Part shown: piece by piece, positions 20,540-30,962 of the stretch | Numbering within the stretch: the stretch's first letter is position 1 | Layout of the letters: each line of letters opens with the position of its first letter | Assembly (NCBI GenBank): GCA_945288535.1 | Contig: CALYQQ010000009.1 | Span: 1 to 64,000, forward strand | Origin: an uncultured Enterobacterales bacterium | GTDB taxonomy: Bacteria; Pseudomonadota; Gammaproteobacteria; Enterobacterales; CALYQQ01 | DNA length: 64,000 bases | Reading direction: 5' to 3' | The notes under the pieces: model-generated | The model's input: the letters and a program-made list of their open reading frames with translations, nothing else | What the model was told of the DNA's origin: nothing | The model's database searches: none | Translations under genes and position numbers: made by a program

Positions 20540-21191
20540 GCGATTTGTCCGTGCTGGCTGGTTAACTCTTCCGATTAGCTTCAATAACCCCTTCTTCAGC
20601 TATGTCGTGGCAAAATAGCTCATTAAGCCAGCTGTGGCACTTTTCGGCGATAAATAACGCGCCTCGCCTCTCAATATTACGTAGCACCTTTAACACATCG
20701 GCTTTCGTCATCCGGTCAAGAGGCAGATGACCCAAGCCACGGCAGCAGAAGCTATATAACGTTCAATTTGAATGTGGCGCTTATGCTGATTATCTAGCCC
20801 CAGTTTACGGTATTTAACCGTTTTCCAGCGCAGGCTAAACGCCACAAAGGTTTCCACGATTGACGGGCTAATTATATTATCGCCAGAGCCAGTAATCGCA
20901 GTCTGACTAAGGGTGTTTGATAATGACTGTTGCTATCGTTACATAGCCCGGGTTGCGTACCTTTTTTACCAGTAGATCAGCATCCTCACAGCGTCACTGC
21001 GCCTCTTTCAGGCTGATATGGGGTACTGACTTAAAGAGATATGTCTCCGCTTGCCCTGTAAGATACAACGAAAGTGTTATGATTTTACTGCCGCTCGGGG
21101 CAATAAACAAATTCGGGACCTGAATATCTTTTAAGGTATAGGCTTTCAGCTGGGGTTTACTATTTTTTATGACTGCATCGGTTAATGCCAT
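20540..21191 (-). pseudogene. Degenerate tyrosine-recombinase integrase (P4 type)
   Basis: On the minus strand an integrase starts at 21191 with MALTDAVIKNSKPQLKAY, the usual N-terminus of P4-like prophage integrases, followed by PSGSK and ISLKEAQ segments. Frameshifts and stops follow. Further fragments can be read: FVAFSLRWKTVK near 20835 and LPLDRMTKADVLKVLRNIE near 20690, then GALFIAEKCHSWLN. The catalytic C-terminal domain is gone. The DNA is visibly richer in G+C than its surroundings. It lies just downstream of tRNA-Gly on the same strand, the classic arrangement for an element integrated at the tRNA 3' end. Confidence 0.88.
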
Positions 21192-21430
21192 AATGGATTT
21201 CTCCTGCGAGTTTTCAAGGTAATTCCTATTATGGGAAGGAAAAAAATTGTCTATCAAAAATACGAATGTATCACTGTTATATTTCGATATACCTTGAAAT
21301 GTATCACTTTGAACAAGCTTCCGGAAGAAGCTAGTAGAAATCAAAAGACAATAAACACTTACAAACCTGTTGTTAATAAAGATATTTTTATTAAAGAGTA
21401 GATGTTCTTGGAACGTTGTATACGAAATAT

Positions 21431-21506
21431 TGGAGCGGGAAACGAGGTTCGAACTCGCGACCTCAACCTTGGCAAGGTTGCGCTCTACCAACTGAGCTAT
21501 TCCCGC
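21431..21506 (-). tRNA. tRNA-Gly (anticodon GCC)
   Basis: 76-nt cloverleaf on the minus strand: acceptor 5' GCGGGAA pairs with TTCCCGC at the 3' end, discriminator T, encoded CCA. The D arm is AGCTCAGTTGGTAGAGC, the anticodon loop CTTGCCAAG gives GCC, and the T arm contains GTTCGAAC. Confidence 0.97.
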
Positions 21507-22536
21507 ATTTAGAATGGCGATTTGATATTATAAACCTATTTATCATAGGTTTAACTTAAACATCGCTAATTATGTCGTTATTACCAAATAATGCAAGTGA
21601 TTTTTTCTATTTTCCTTAAAAAAGGCAAGCGAATGATGGAAAAATCAACAATTTTATATAAAAAAACAAAAGGTGGCTTATATTATTTACAATTACTATA
21701 GTATTTACATTAACGTAATCTCGTCGTGGATAAGCATTAATCACTGTTTATTTAAGAAAATACACTAACTATTCATAATAAAAATAAACAATAGTGCTTT
21801 TCTTTAATTTGGCATATGACTATTTTTATATTAATACAATAATTTAAGAATAATATTATGTTTAAGATATACAATAAATATTAGTTGATTGTATTAATAA
21901 TAAAATTATTTTATTATTGATAACATAAAAATTTTTATTAAATTATTTTATTTAAATTTCTAAAATTATTAGATAATTATTTTATTTATCTTATATAAAA
22001 ATATTATTTTGTTAGTGGGTTAATTATTAAAATAAATTATTTTTATAAAAATAATTTATTTTAATAATATAAAAGCAAATTAATTTATTTAAGAAAATTA
22101 AATAAACTGTTATTTCTATTATCTCTTTTTAATAATTTTATTAATAATAAGATAGTGTATAAATATAAATTTAGTTTATCCTAAGAATATATAAAATTAT
22201 TTAATAATCGCAATTAAAATAGACAAAAATATTATATATACTATTTTATAGTAATATGAATGCTAATAGTATAAAACATTATTTAAAATGGTATTATTTT
22301 TTATAATGCATAAATATCTTAAGCAAGATCATAAAGGTCTTCATCTTTATTAGATGTACAATCATTATACTTTTATTCCTGCTCTTTTAGATAGTTATTT
22401 ATATATGAAATATTGAGTAATTAAGAATTTATTAACCTTTATATATAAAATATTCACTATATAATTTCATATTGCGTTAATTACTCTACTATTCTTCATG
22501 CTATGAATAATAGTATTATTATGCATAGATACTTTT
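21507..22536. other. Extremely AT-rich intergenic region
   Basis: About one kilobase of nearly pure A/T between tRNA-Gly and ynbE. I find no gene. It contains the long palindrome listed separately. Confidence 0.5.
22023..22068. repeat. 46-bp perfect palindrome
   Basis: Positions 22023-22068 read the same on both strands, 23 bp per arm with no spacer, all A/T with centre TTTTTATAAAAA. It could extrude as a cruciform or act as a bidirectional hairpin. Low complexity makes chance similarity easier, but 23 paired positions in a row is long. Confidence 0.75.
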
Positions 22537-22710
22537 TTACTCTTTCACTTTCTCATCAAGCTGCTTATCGACTGTAACTCGAATATCGTGGTCAATCTTT
22601 ACATTCATATCAATATTTATGGGTTTATCTGGTGTAGCGACTTCGAGACGAATACAGTGAGTTAATGCTATAGAAATAAACAATATTGTTGTAAATCTAA
22701 GAATATTCAT
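22537..22710 (-). CDS. ynbE: YnbE family lipoprotein
   Basis: 57-residue small lipoprotein. Residues 1-20 form a lipoprotein signal ending in ALTHC, so Cys20 would be acylated. The mature part (IRLEVATPDKPINIDMNVKI) matches YnbE. In E. coli YnbE is an outer-membrane lipoprotein that works with the AsmA-like YdbH to bridge the envelope for phospholipid transport. It starts six bases after the ydbH stop, so it is cotranscribed. The third partner, YdbL, does not follow. Confidence 0.85.
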   Translation of the reverse strand: MNILRFTTILFISIALTHCIRLEVATPDKPINIDMNVKIDHDIRVTVDKQLDEKVKE

Positions 22711-22716
22711 AGCATT

Positions 22717-25350
22717 TTACTCCTGGTTTCTAGTTTCATAATATTGTTGTAAACGCGCTTCTAATGTACTGCCAAATTGTAAACTACGCCACAATTGAAA
22801 AATATTTTCTTGATAATTAAGATGTAATCTGACTTCGCGTCGTTTATCTATCAATGGATTAACGCCATAAATTTGCGCATTAAGCAATAACTGGCCTTGT
22901 TTATCAAGATTAACGCTCGTACGTGAACGTTTAATTTCTAAATAACGTAGCCAATTTATTGCAATACCTGCGGATAAATTATCTTTTGCGATCGAATCAG
23001 CGGTGTCTTTATCTAAGCGTAATGTTAAATAACTATTATTTTCTAGCCAGCCATGTTGGATAATCCCTTCCTTTTTGTTTAAATAAAGAGGTAATTCGCC
23101 ATTAATTTTTCCAGATAAAGCTAATTGCTTTACTTTTAAAGCCTGCAATAAATAACTTAACTCAATTTTATGAAGAAATAATTTTGATGCATCTTTTTGT
23201 GGTAATGCTAATTGATCGATACCTATCCAACCACCAAGTAAATTCATCTTCATATTTGATAAAATAAGGGGTTTTTTTAGTGTCGGTGGATAAAAACCTT
23301 GCAAATCAGCAGAAATCGCATTCATAGTAAATAAGTTATTAAGTTGTTTAATTCGCAACTGGACTGGCTGATTTATGCCTAGATGCCATAAGCTCTCGTT
23401 GAGACGCCAGGGTAAAATAAAATCTACACCTTTGATATCACCTTTTTTTAGCCAGGCTGCACCATCTTTAACAAGCCAATGTCCCCCAGCAATAAAACCC
23501 TGTCCAATTGCTGCGGAAAAAGCGGCTTGTGCATAGAATGTACCGTTACGAATTTTTATCTGCGCTGTTGAAGGTATAACTGTTTGAATAATATTAAGTG
23601 GTTGTTGTGGCCAACGAGCTTGTCCACGTAACCGTTTTCCATCCCAACGGCTATAAAAAATAATTGGCTGACTTTGCTTAGTTTTAATCTGACCTTTAAT
23701 AATAAAATGTTGAGGGTTTGTTCCACGTAATACGATGTTAGCTGATGTTGGAGGAAAATAACCATGCTGTCTAAACCATGTCTGTTGTGTAGTTAATAAG
23801 ACGTCACCCATAAAATTAGCTATCATATTATTTCGCTGCCAATATAATGGCTGTGTTAACTGTAAACGTGGTGATAACATCGTCATGATGCCATATTTTA
23901 TTTGATTAAAGTCTATTGATTGTGAATCAAGATGGATCAAGCTATTATGCCACCCACCTTTTCCTGCAATATCCCAAGTTGCGTCAAAGGGAGATAAATA
24001 ACCCCTTCCCCAATAATGCCACTGCCAATTGCCACGATCAGGTATAAAATTATCTGCATTACCATCAAAATAAATTTTACATATTCCCCAATAATCATCT
24101 GCAATAGAAACGATACTTTGTAATCGACCGCTAAACCCACGAAGTGTTAAATAAGAACCAGCTAATGGTAAACGGATCTCCTTAATGGCTAATTTATCCG
24201 TTATTTTTCCTACAGCTCTAACGAGTGAACCGGATTGAAAACGGATTTTGGGCGACATCAGTGGACCACTAATACGCATAGGTAATGATAGTGATATGAT
24301 CATATCAGCAATATTAATATTGCCTGTTAATTGAAAAGGGATACCTGTTTTAAATAAATGAATTTCACTAGGATTAACGGATAATACGAGGTTACCTTTA
24401 CCTCGTTTACCTTGTGTCAGTAAATTAATACGCCCAGTAAATCGTGTTGTATCAAGACTTTTTTCCCACTGTTCAACAGTAAGGTCGATATTTCCTGTGT
24501 ATTGCTTTTCTTTATCTAACCATTGCCAGTGACCATGTTTAATCTCCATCTGCTGATTATTATAATACCAAGGTAATTCAATAAAAGAATAACGTTTGGT
24601 TTTATCTTTTAGTATTAAATAGCCTTTTTTATCTTGCCAATTAATGGTCATTATTAATGGATTGGCATAGTGTTGAATAGCGACATCCGCAGTAAATTGT
24701 CCCTTTTCAGGAAACTGATGGGTATTTTCAGGTAATATTAACTTACCTTGTAGGTTTATTGATTGCTCAGGTAAAGATATCAAAAACTGTTTAAGGATTA
24801 ATTCATGGTAATCAATAATTTTTCCCGACAGTGTTAAATTCTTACTTTGATAATTAAATAATTGTTGCTTGTTTGTAGTATCTATCGCTAATTTACCCAC
24901 AATCTCTTGCCAAGAAGCAAGTGCTAATCTATCGATAGTTAATGTTATAGCGGGAATGGCGGACAGTACTTTATGAATAGCAAATGGTTTTTGATTTTTA
25001 TGCGTATTAGTTGGTAAGTTAGTCAAACACGCTTTATCAAAGCTTGCGTCTTTAATATGTATCATCCAATAATGTTTACGCATTTTTTTTGCCTGAGGAT
25101 AAGCTATTGTGATACCTGATAAGTCGACTAATTTACATTCTCTAACATTAAGCGTAAATTTTGGTAACTGTAATTGATCCTTGTGCCAGCTAGGTTGACT
25201 AATAGAAAGTATTATGCCCGTGGGTAACCAGTAGTGCGCTAGCCAAGGTAACCAATGAGTAAGAGTAGTCCATGCTATCAATAGCATTACAACAAACCCT
25301 AAGAGACTAGATACAACACATTTTCTCCATCTGATCATAACTGCACACAA
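22717..25350 (-). CDS. ydbH: AsmA-like phospholipid bridge protein YdbH
   Basis: 877-residue periplasm-spanning protein of the YdbH family. One N-terminal transmembrane anchor (about residues 9-37, VVSSLLGFVVMLLIAW) is followed by a long beta-rich repeat region, as expected for a hydrophobic groove that carries phospholipids from the inner to the outer membrane, redundantly with TamB and YhdP. The length equals the E. coli protein closely. Ends six bases before ynbE. No obvious defects. Confidence 0.88.
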   Translation of the reverse strand: MCAVMIRWRKCVVSSLLGFVVMLLIAWTTLTHWLPWLAHYWLPTGIILSISQPSWHKDQLQLPKFTLNVRECKLVDLSGITIAYPQAKKMRKHYWMIHIKDASFDKACLTNLPTNTHKNQKPFAIHKVLSAIPAITLTIDRLALASWQEIVGKLAIDTTNKQQLFNYQSKNLTLSGKIIDYHELILKQFLISLPEQSINLQGKLILPENTHQFPEKGQFTADVAIQHYANPLIMTINWQDKKGYLILKDKTKRYSFIELPWYYNNQQMEIKHGHWQWLDKEKQYTGNIDLTVEQWEKSLDTTRFTGRINLLTQGKRGKGNLVLSVNPSEIHLFKTGIPFQLTGNINIADMIISLSLPMRISGPLMSPKIRFQSGSLVRAVGKITDKLAIKEIRLPLAGSYLTLRGFSGRLQSIVSIADDYWGICKIYFDGNADNFIPDRGNWQWHYWGRGYLSPFDATWDIAGKGGWHNSLIHLDSQSIDFNQIKYGIMTMLSPRLQLTQPLYWQRNNMIANFMGDVLLTTQQTWFRQHGYFPPTSANIVLRGTNPQHFIIKGQIKTKQSQPIIFYSRWDGKRLRGQARWPQQPLNIIQTVIPSTAQIKIRNGTFYAQAAFSAAIGQGFIAGGHWLVKDGAAWLKKGDIKGVDFILPWRLNESLWHLGINQPVQLRIKQLNNLFTMNAISADLQGFYPPTLKKPLILSNMKMNLLGGWIGIDQLALPQKDASKLFLHKIELSYLLQALKVKQLALSGKINGELPLYLNKKEGIIQHGWLENNSYLTLRLDKDTADSIAKDNLSAGIAINWLRYLEIKRSRTSVNLDKQGQLLLNAQIYGVNPLIDKRREVRLHLNYQENIFQLWRSLQFGSTLEARLQQYYETRNQE

Positions 25351-26122
25351 TTAACCTATTTTATTATTTATTGGCAGATAACAAGACACCATACTAAGCA
25401 TAGTAAATGTCAGGTTGTTATAAATAATTATTGTGATATTAATGTGATGTCATACCTATTCAAGGTATAGAATTCGCGTTATTTTATTAGCTTTTGTTAA
25501 ATAGCTTTTTGATTGCCAAATAATATAGCGACTGTCCACATAAGTTCAAAAAGAGTCATGATATTTTAAGGTGAACATGTGTATTTTTTTCATATTTCTT
25601 TTTGTCAATAGAACAAATCATTATACGGTCATAATCATGGTACGCGCTTTACTGGTTATACACAGTGACTAAACAATAATAGTAGTATTAACTGTATGTA
25701 ATTGTTATTTCTTATCGCCTGAATACTGCAATTTATCGTTAGCTTTTTGTCAGATGAGTTAATATTAGTTTAATTAAGTGATCATAATATATTTCCTATT
25801 ATTCCTCACAATATCTTGTCTACTAGATGATTTTATCTTATTTTTAGTAAATAACTCACTGATATTAGTTAAATATCTAGATATGTAATAATGCTAATTA
25901 ATCTGACAAAAAGATTGTTTAATCTTAATGAAATAATAAAGTTATATAGTACATTTTTTACATATTAGTTAATATTTTCTTTTTAATCATGTGATAAAAC
26001 CAATTTACACATAAAATAATACAATCAATACTCGGTAGTAAATCCAATAATTTCTTCATTAGAAAGGATATTAATATGCGATTTTTACCAGAATGAATAA
26101 TTAGTAATAATGGAGAAATAAA
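25351..26122. other. AT-rich intergenic region with a tiny leader frame
   Basis: Divergent spacer between ydbH and the aminotransferase gene. Nothing is recognised except a six-codon frame (MRFLPE, 26076-26096) with AAAGGA ahead of it, directly before the aminotransferase. Confidence 0.35.
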
Positions 26123-27310
26123 ATGAATATAAAGCTGGCAAAACGCATGTCAAATATTAAAGCTTCTGAAATTAGAGAGATTTTAAAAATCACAGAGCGT
26201 CCTGATGTCATCTCTTTTGCAGGAGGTTTGCCAGCTCCAGAAACCTTTCCCATTGATGATATAAAAAGAATTAATCAACTTGTTTTACAGGAGTCTGGCA
26301 GTAGGGCTCTTCAGTATACGACAACCGAAGGCTATGCACCATTAAGAAAATGGATAGCAAACCGAATGAATTGCCGACTTGGTACACAATTTGATGAAGA
26401 TAATATCATGTTAACAAATGGCTCTCAGCAAGCGTTGGATTTATCAGGAAAACTCTTGCTAGATGAAGGTGATATTATATTATGTGAAAGTCCTACTTAT
26501 TTGGCTGCAATTACTGCTTTTCGCGCTTATGGTTGTCAATTCATTGAAATACCAACAGATGACAATGGAATGCTTATTGACGAGCTTGAAATAACATTGC
26601 AAACATATGATCGCATTAAGGCAATTTATGTTATTCCTGATTTTCAAAATCCAACAGGCAATACTTGGAACCTTGAACGTCGCCAAGCATTGGCCTCGTT
26701 GGCCTCCCGCTATCAAATCGCCGTTATTGAAGATAACCCATATGGCGAACTGCGCTTTGAAGGTGCTTTTTTACCTTCTGTAAAATCTTTTGATAAAGAA
26801 GGTTATGTAATATGTACTGGTACATTTTCAAAAATTTTTTGCCCGGGTTATAGAATTGCTTGGGTCGCAGGGGATAAAGAACTTATTCGCCAATTTGTTA
26901 TTGCTAAACAAGGCACAGATTTACAATGTAACACTTTAGCCCAAATGGAAATTGCTAAATATTTGGAATGTTGTGATATAGATGCACATATTGAAAAGAT
27001 CCGTGAAATATATCGACATAGGCGTAATACTATGCTTGACAGTATTAAACGCTATTTTCCTACAAATATTCGTTTTAGTCAGCCAGAAGGTGGATTGTTT
27101 GCCTGGGTCGAATTACCGACATATATAGATTCACGACAAATATTGACAATGTGTTTAAAAGAAAATGTCGCTTTTGTGCCAGGTGCTGCCTTTTTCCCTA
27201 ACGGAGGTGGCCATAATACATTACGCTTAAATTTTTCCAATATGTCCGAAGAGAATATTATTGAAGGTATTAAGCGAATTGGTCACGTTATTCACGCAGC
27301 ATTAAAATAA
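26123..27310 (+). CDS. PLP-dependent aminotransferase, LysN/2-aminoadipate type
   Basis: 395-residue class I/II aminotransferase of the group that includes 2-aminoadipate and aromatic or branched-chain transaminases. Visible motifs are ISFAGGLPAPETFP at the start, YVIPDFQNPTGNTW, the aspartate-equivalent segment IEDNPYGELRFEG, and the Schiff-base lysine in TGTFSKIFCPGYRIAW. No helix-turn-helix domain precedes it, so it is not a MocR regulator. Exact amino donor cannot be told. TGGAG upstream serves as ribosome binding site. Monocistronic. Confidence 0.85.
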   Translation: MNIKLAKRMSNIKASEIREILKITERPDVISFAGGLPAPETFPIDDIKRINQLVLQESGSRALQYTTTEGYAPLRKWIANRMNCRLGTQFDEDNIMLTNGSQQALDLSGKLLLDEGDIILCESPTYLAAITAFRAYGCQFIEIPTDDNGMLIDELEITLQTYDRIKAIYVIPDFQNPTGNTWNLERRQALASLASRYQIAVIEDNPYGELRFEGAFLPSVKSFDKEGYVICTGTFSKIFCPGYRIAWVAGDKELIRQFVIAKQGTDLQCNTLAQMEIAKYLECCDIDAHIEKIREIYRHRRNTMLDSIKRYFPTNIRFSQPEGGLFAWVELPTYIDSRQILTMCLKENVAFVPGAAFFPNGGGHNTLRLNFSNMSEENIIEGIKRIGHVIHAALK

Positions 27311-27840
27311 AGAGAAGACATGCTTTCATATAACTAATAACTAACTATTATGCCAATGGCATTCAGTTATTTCACACACACTTATTAATAGCCCTGGACC
27401 TATTAGTTCAGCGCTATAAAGTGATTTTCATTGTTGTTTTCCTCTGTTTTACTGTAATCAATGTTATGTTAACCACATGCTCATCAAACATATTACATTT
27501 TAGCCTATTTAGATTCAGTTACCATAGCCATACCTTACTAAGATCCATTGACCTTTATTAATTTAAAAGAAAAATAATAGAAAAGTGTATTACCTAGTTA
27601 TCATACTCTGTGGCACTATTTAGTGACGCTTCAGAATATAAACATATATAGTGTGTCTTTTGATGATAATCTTGGTCACCATTTCGTACTTTTATTGACT
27701 AAACAGCCGTTCTTTTCTTAACTAAAAAATGATTATTTTATTTTTTATCACTTGACCCTAAAGTTACTATAGGCATTAGAGTAATTAATAGCGCAACATC
27801 ATGCATACGTTTCTACATGACTATTAAATGGAGAACATCA
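27311..27840. other. Intergenic region with the zntA promoter
   Basis: About 440 bases without recognised genes, then the MerR-type promoter listed separately. An in-frame ATG at 27817 precedes the chosen zntA start. Confidence 0.4.
27752..27782 (+). promoter_or_regulatory. MerR/ZntR-type promoter and operator
   Basis: TTGACC (27752-27757) and TAGAGT (27777-27782) form -35 and -10 elements separated by 19 bases, the over-long spacer typical of MerR-family control. Inside it lies an imperfect dyad, CCTAAAG TTA CTATAGG, matching at six of seven positions. This resembles the zntA promoter of E. coli. The regulator gene is not in the window. Confidence 0.65.
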
Positions 27841-30510
27841 ATGAAAAAGGCAACGGGTTGTTGTAGTCATAATACTTTACACGGGTCTGATGCTAATCAC
27901 GATCATACTAAACAACATCAACTTGATAAGCAGACTCCAGAACATAATGCCACATTAAAAGAAACGACTATAGTACCTGAACACCTTTCTAAAGATGAGC
28001 ATGTTCAACTACAAGATCATCTTCACACGCATCATGATGACAAAAAAGATAATAAGATAAATTCAACTAATATTTCTTGCTGTCGTAGCACAGATGATTT
28101 CACTATCAAAACAGATACGTCATTACCCGACAATATGTCAGCACCTAAGGTCATCTATCGTATTAATAATATGGATTGTTCCCTAGAAGAAACACTTATT
28201 CGTAAAAAACTAAGTGGGCTAGCCGGTATTGATAAAATTGAATTTAACCTTATGCAACGCCTTTTGACAGTATACCATAATTTGCCTTCAACCGAGTCAA
28301 TAGAAGCCGCCCTTATTTCAATTGATATGCAACCAGAGACTATTTTAGATAATGGAACCACGACACAATTCTTCATTGCTGATATGGATTGTCCAGCGGA
28401 GGAATCTTTAATAAAAGCAAAATTCGCGGGTATGTCTGGTATTGATCGCCTTGATTTTGATTTAATGAAAAGGATTTTGACGATTCAACATGATCCTAAC
28501 ATACTTCCAGATATTTCAGCGGCATTAATATCACTTGATTTAGGTGCGACACGAATAGACAGTACGACAAATAATAATCAATCCCTTTTGGATACTAAGA
28601 TCCCTTGGCAAAAATTAACATTGGCTGGCGTCATTGCGTTACTTGCTGAAATAAGTGAATTATTACATAAATGGCCTATTGCGCCATTTGGTATTGATAT
28701 CAATAAATTATCAATCCATGGTGTATCTATCATAAATAGCCTCTCCTTTTCATTCGCTATTATTGCCATACTTATTAGCGGGTTAACCACTTATAAAAAA
28801 GGATGGATTGCTATCCGGAATTTTAATCTTAATATTAATGCATTAATGTCAGTTGCTGTAACGGGAGCTGTTATTATTGGACAATATCCGGAAGCCGCCA
28901 TGGTAATGGTTTTGTTTAATTTGGCAGAAGCGATCGAAGCAAAATCGTTAGATCATGCCCGTAATGCGATAAAAAATCTGCTAAGCCTTACGCCGGAGTA
29001 TGCTACATTTTTAAACCAAGAAGGTAGATGGCAGGATGTTGATATTAAACAAATTAAAATAGGTAGTCGAGTTCGCGTTAAACCAGGTGAACGCATTGCG
29101 CTTGATGGTATTGTGATGCAAGGGCATTCATTCATAAATCAAGCGCCTATTACAGGTGAGAGTTTACCCGTAGAAAAAAATAAAGGTGATACTGTTTATG
29201 CTGGGACTATCAATGAATCTGGATCGTTCGAATTTGAAGTCACTGCTGAAGCTACTCATTCAACATTAGCCCGAATTATTCAAGCAATAGAAGAAGCGCA
29301 AGGAAATAAAGCACCGATACAACGTTTTATTGATAAGTTTGCCCAATTTTATACCCCAATGATCTTTTTATGTGCTTTTCTAGTCGCGATCATTCCGCCA
29401 TTATATACAAATAGCAATTGGATAGAATGGATCTATATGGCACTGGTGATTTTGGTTATCGGATGCCCCTGCGCACTAGTCATTTCTACGCCAGTCAGTA
29501 TTGTAAGTGGCATGGCTGCGGCCACAAAGCAAGGTATCTTAGTGAAAGGAGGACAGTTTCTTGAACAAGGTCGATTAATTAAATGGTTAGCCCTGGATAA
29601 AACGGGAACAATAACATTAGGTAAGCCACACCAAACTGATGTAGTTCTTCTAGACGATTCGACAGAATTAAATGAAATTATTGCAATTGCAGCCAGTGTA
29701 GCAGCGCGTTCAGATCATCCAGTATCTAAAGCGATTGCAGATAATGCTATTTCTAAAGGAGTAACACTCTATGAGTTAAGCAGTTTTATGGCTCTTCCCG
29801 GCCAAGGTGTAAAAGGTACTTTTCAAGAACAACAATGGTATCTGGGTAATTATCGAATGTTAAAACAACTCAATAAAAATACTACGGCTATTGAGGAGCT
29901 TATTTTTTCTCTTGAAAAACAAGGAAAAACAGTTGTTGGTTTGGTTTGTGATGGCAAGGTCAAAGGCTTATTTGCAGTTGCTGATACCTTAAAAGAAACA
30001 AGTATTCATGCAATTACTGAATTAAAAAAATTAGGCATTAAAACGATTATGTTGACAGGTGATAATGAATATACTGCACAAAGCATTGCCAATCAGCTTA
30101 ATATCGATGAATTTAAAAGTAATATGTTACCTGAAGATAAACTTGTTGTTATTGAAGCATTAGCTAGAAAAGGTAAAGTTGGTATGGTAGGGGATGGTAT
30201 TAATGATGCTCCTGCCTTAGCAAAAGCTGATATCGGGTTTGCTATGGCAGCGGCAGGTACCGATACCGCTATTGAAACGGCAGATGTTGCACTTATGGAT
30301 GATGATCTTAATAAAATTCCCCGTTTTATCAGGCTGTCAAAGACAACCTATGCTATTTTGATCCAAAATATTGCTTTAGCATTAGGTATTAAAATTATTT
30401 TTCTCATCCTTACTTTAGCTGGTTTTGCTACTATGTGGATGGCAGTATTTGCTGACGTGGGTACTAGTTTATTGGTTATTGCCAACGGGTTACGAGCAAC
30501 AAGGAAATAA
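27841..30510 (+). CDS. zntA: Zn(II)/Cd(II)/Pb(II)-exporting P1B-type ATPase
   Basis: 889-residue heavy-metal ATPase from ATG 27841 (GGAGA just upstream). The N-terminus begins KKATGCCSH and is unusually rich in His (about residues 1-95). Two HMA-like domains follow whose metal sites read C113-x-x-E116 and C184-x-x-E187 instead of CxxC. The membrane core has C542-P-C544, D586 in the DKTGT phosphorylation motif, TGES for dephosphorylation, and GDGINDAP. These are marks of the ZntA/CadA branch rather than copper pumps. It exports divalent soft metals from the cytosol and is probably induced through the MerR-type promoter upstream. Confidence 0.9.
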   Translation: MKKATGCCSHNTLHGSDANHDHTKQHQLDKQTPEHNATLKETTIVPEHLSKDEHVQLQDHLHTHHDDKKDNKINSTNISCCRSTDDFTIKTDTSLPDNMSAPKVIYRINNMDCSLEETLIRKKLSGLAGIDKIEFNLMQRLLTVYHNLPSTESIEAALISIDMQPETILDNGTTTQFFIADMDCPAEESLIKAKFAGMSGIDRLDFDLMKRILTIQHDPNILPDISAALISLDLGATRIDSTTNNNQSLLDTKIPWQKLTLAGVIALLAEISELLHKWPIAPFGIDINKLSIHGVSIINSLSFSFAIIAILISGLTTYKKGWIAIRNFNLNINALMSVAVTGAVIIGQYPEAAMVMVLFNLAEAIEAKSLDHARNAIKNLLSLTPEYATFLNQEGRWQDVDIKQIKIGSRVRVKPGERIALDGIVMQGHSFINQAPITGESLPVEKNKGDTVYAGTINESGSFEFEVTAEATHSTLARIIQAIEEAQGNKAPIQRFIDKFAQFYTPMIFLCAFLVAIIPPLYTNSNWIEWIYMALVILVIGCPCALVISTPVSIVSGMAAATKQGILVKGGQFLEQGRLIKWLALDKTGTITLGKPHQTDVVLLDDSTELNEIIAIAASVAARSDHPVSKAIADNAISKGVTLYELSSFMALPGQGVKGTFQEQQWYLGNYRMLKQLNKNTTAIEELIFSLEKQGKTVVGLVCDGKVKGLFAVADTLKETSIHAITELKKLGIKTIMLTGDNEYTAQSIANQLNIDEFKSNMLPEDKLVVIEALARKGKVGMVGDGINDAPALAKADIGFAMAAAGTDTAIETADVALMDDDLNKIPRFIRLSKTTYAILIQNIALALGIKIIFLILTLAGFATMWMAVFADVGTSLLVIANGLRATRK

Positions 30511-30962
30511 TAAATTACATCGTATGACATGATATTTAATCGTGCTATTCGCCATCAGATAGAGTAATTTTATTTGTTTCATAATCCATCATGAGTAATG
30601 CAAAAGTGTCTCTCCGATATTGAAAGATAATCTATATGTAAGCAGAGTTAGATTAATATATATCGATTTAACGACCTGTTATCAATGTTAAATAGTGTCA
30701 TAACAGAACGCGTATACATGTGTATGATAACTTATAATGTATGACACTATATATTGCACAGGAAACAGCGACGCATTATAAACAATTAACGAAATCGGTG
30801 TATTAAGCAAAAATTCTTTTTTAATCAATTATACTTATTAGATAAAATGTGGCTTAATAGGGCTATTAATCCTTCTTATCAAAAGATAATCATTAGCGAT
30901 AAAACCTAACAATACTCACATAGTTTCTTTTACCTCGCTATATTTATCAATAGGTGAGTGCT
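30511..30962. other. Intergenic region upstream of dalD
   Basis: AT-rich, no gene recognised. The ribosome binding site AGGTGAG of dalD is at 30952-30958. Confidence 0.4.

Noticed and set aside
20994-21491. 165-residue minus-strand frame running through the tRNA
   Set aside because: It reads through the tRNA-Gly gene; only the part from 21191 downward is integrase.
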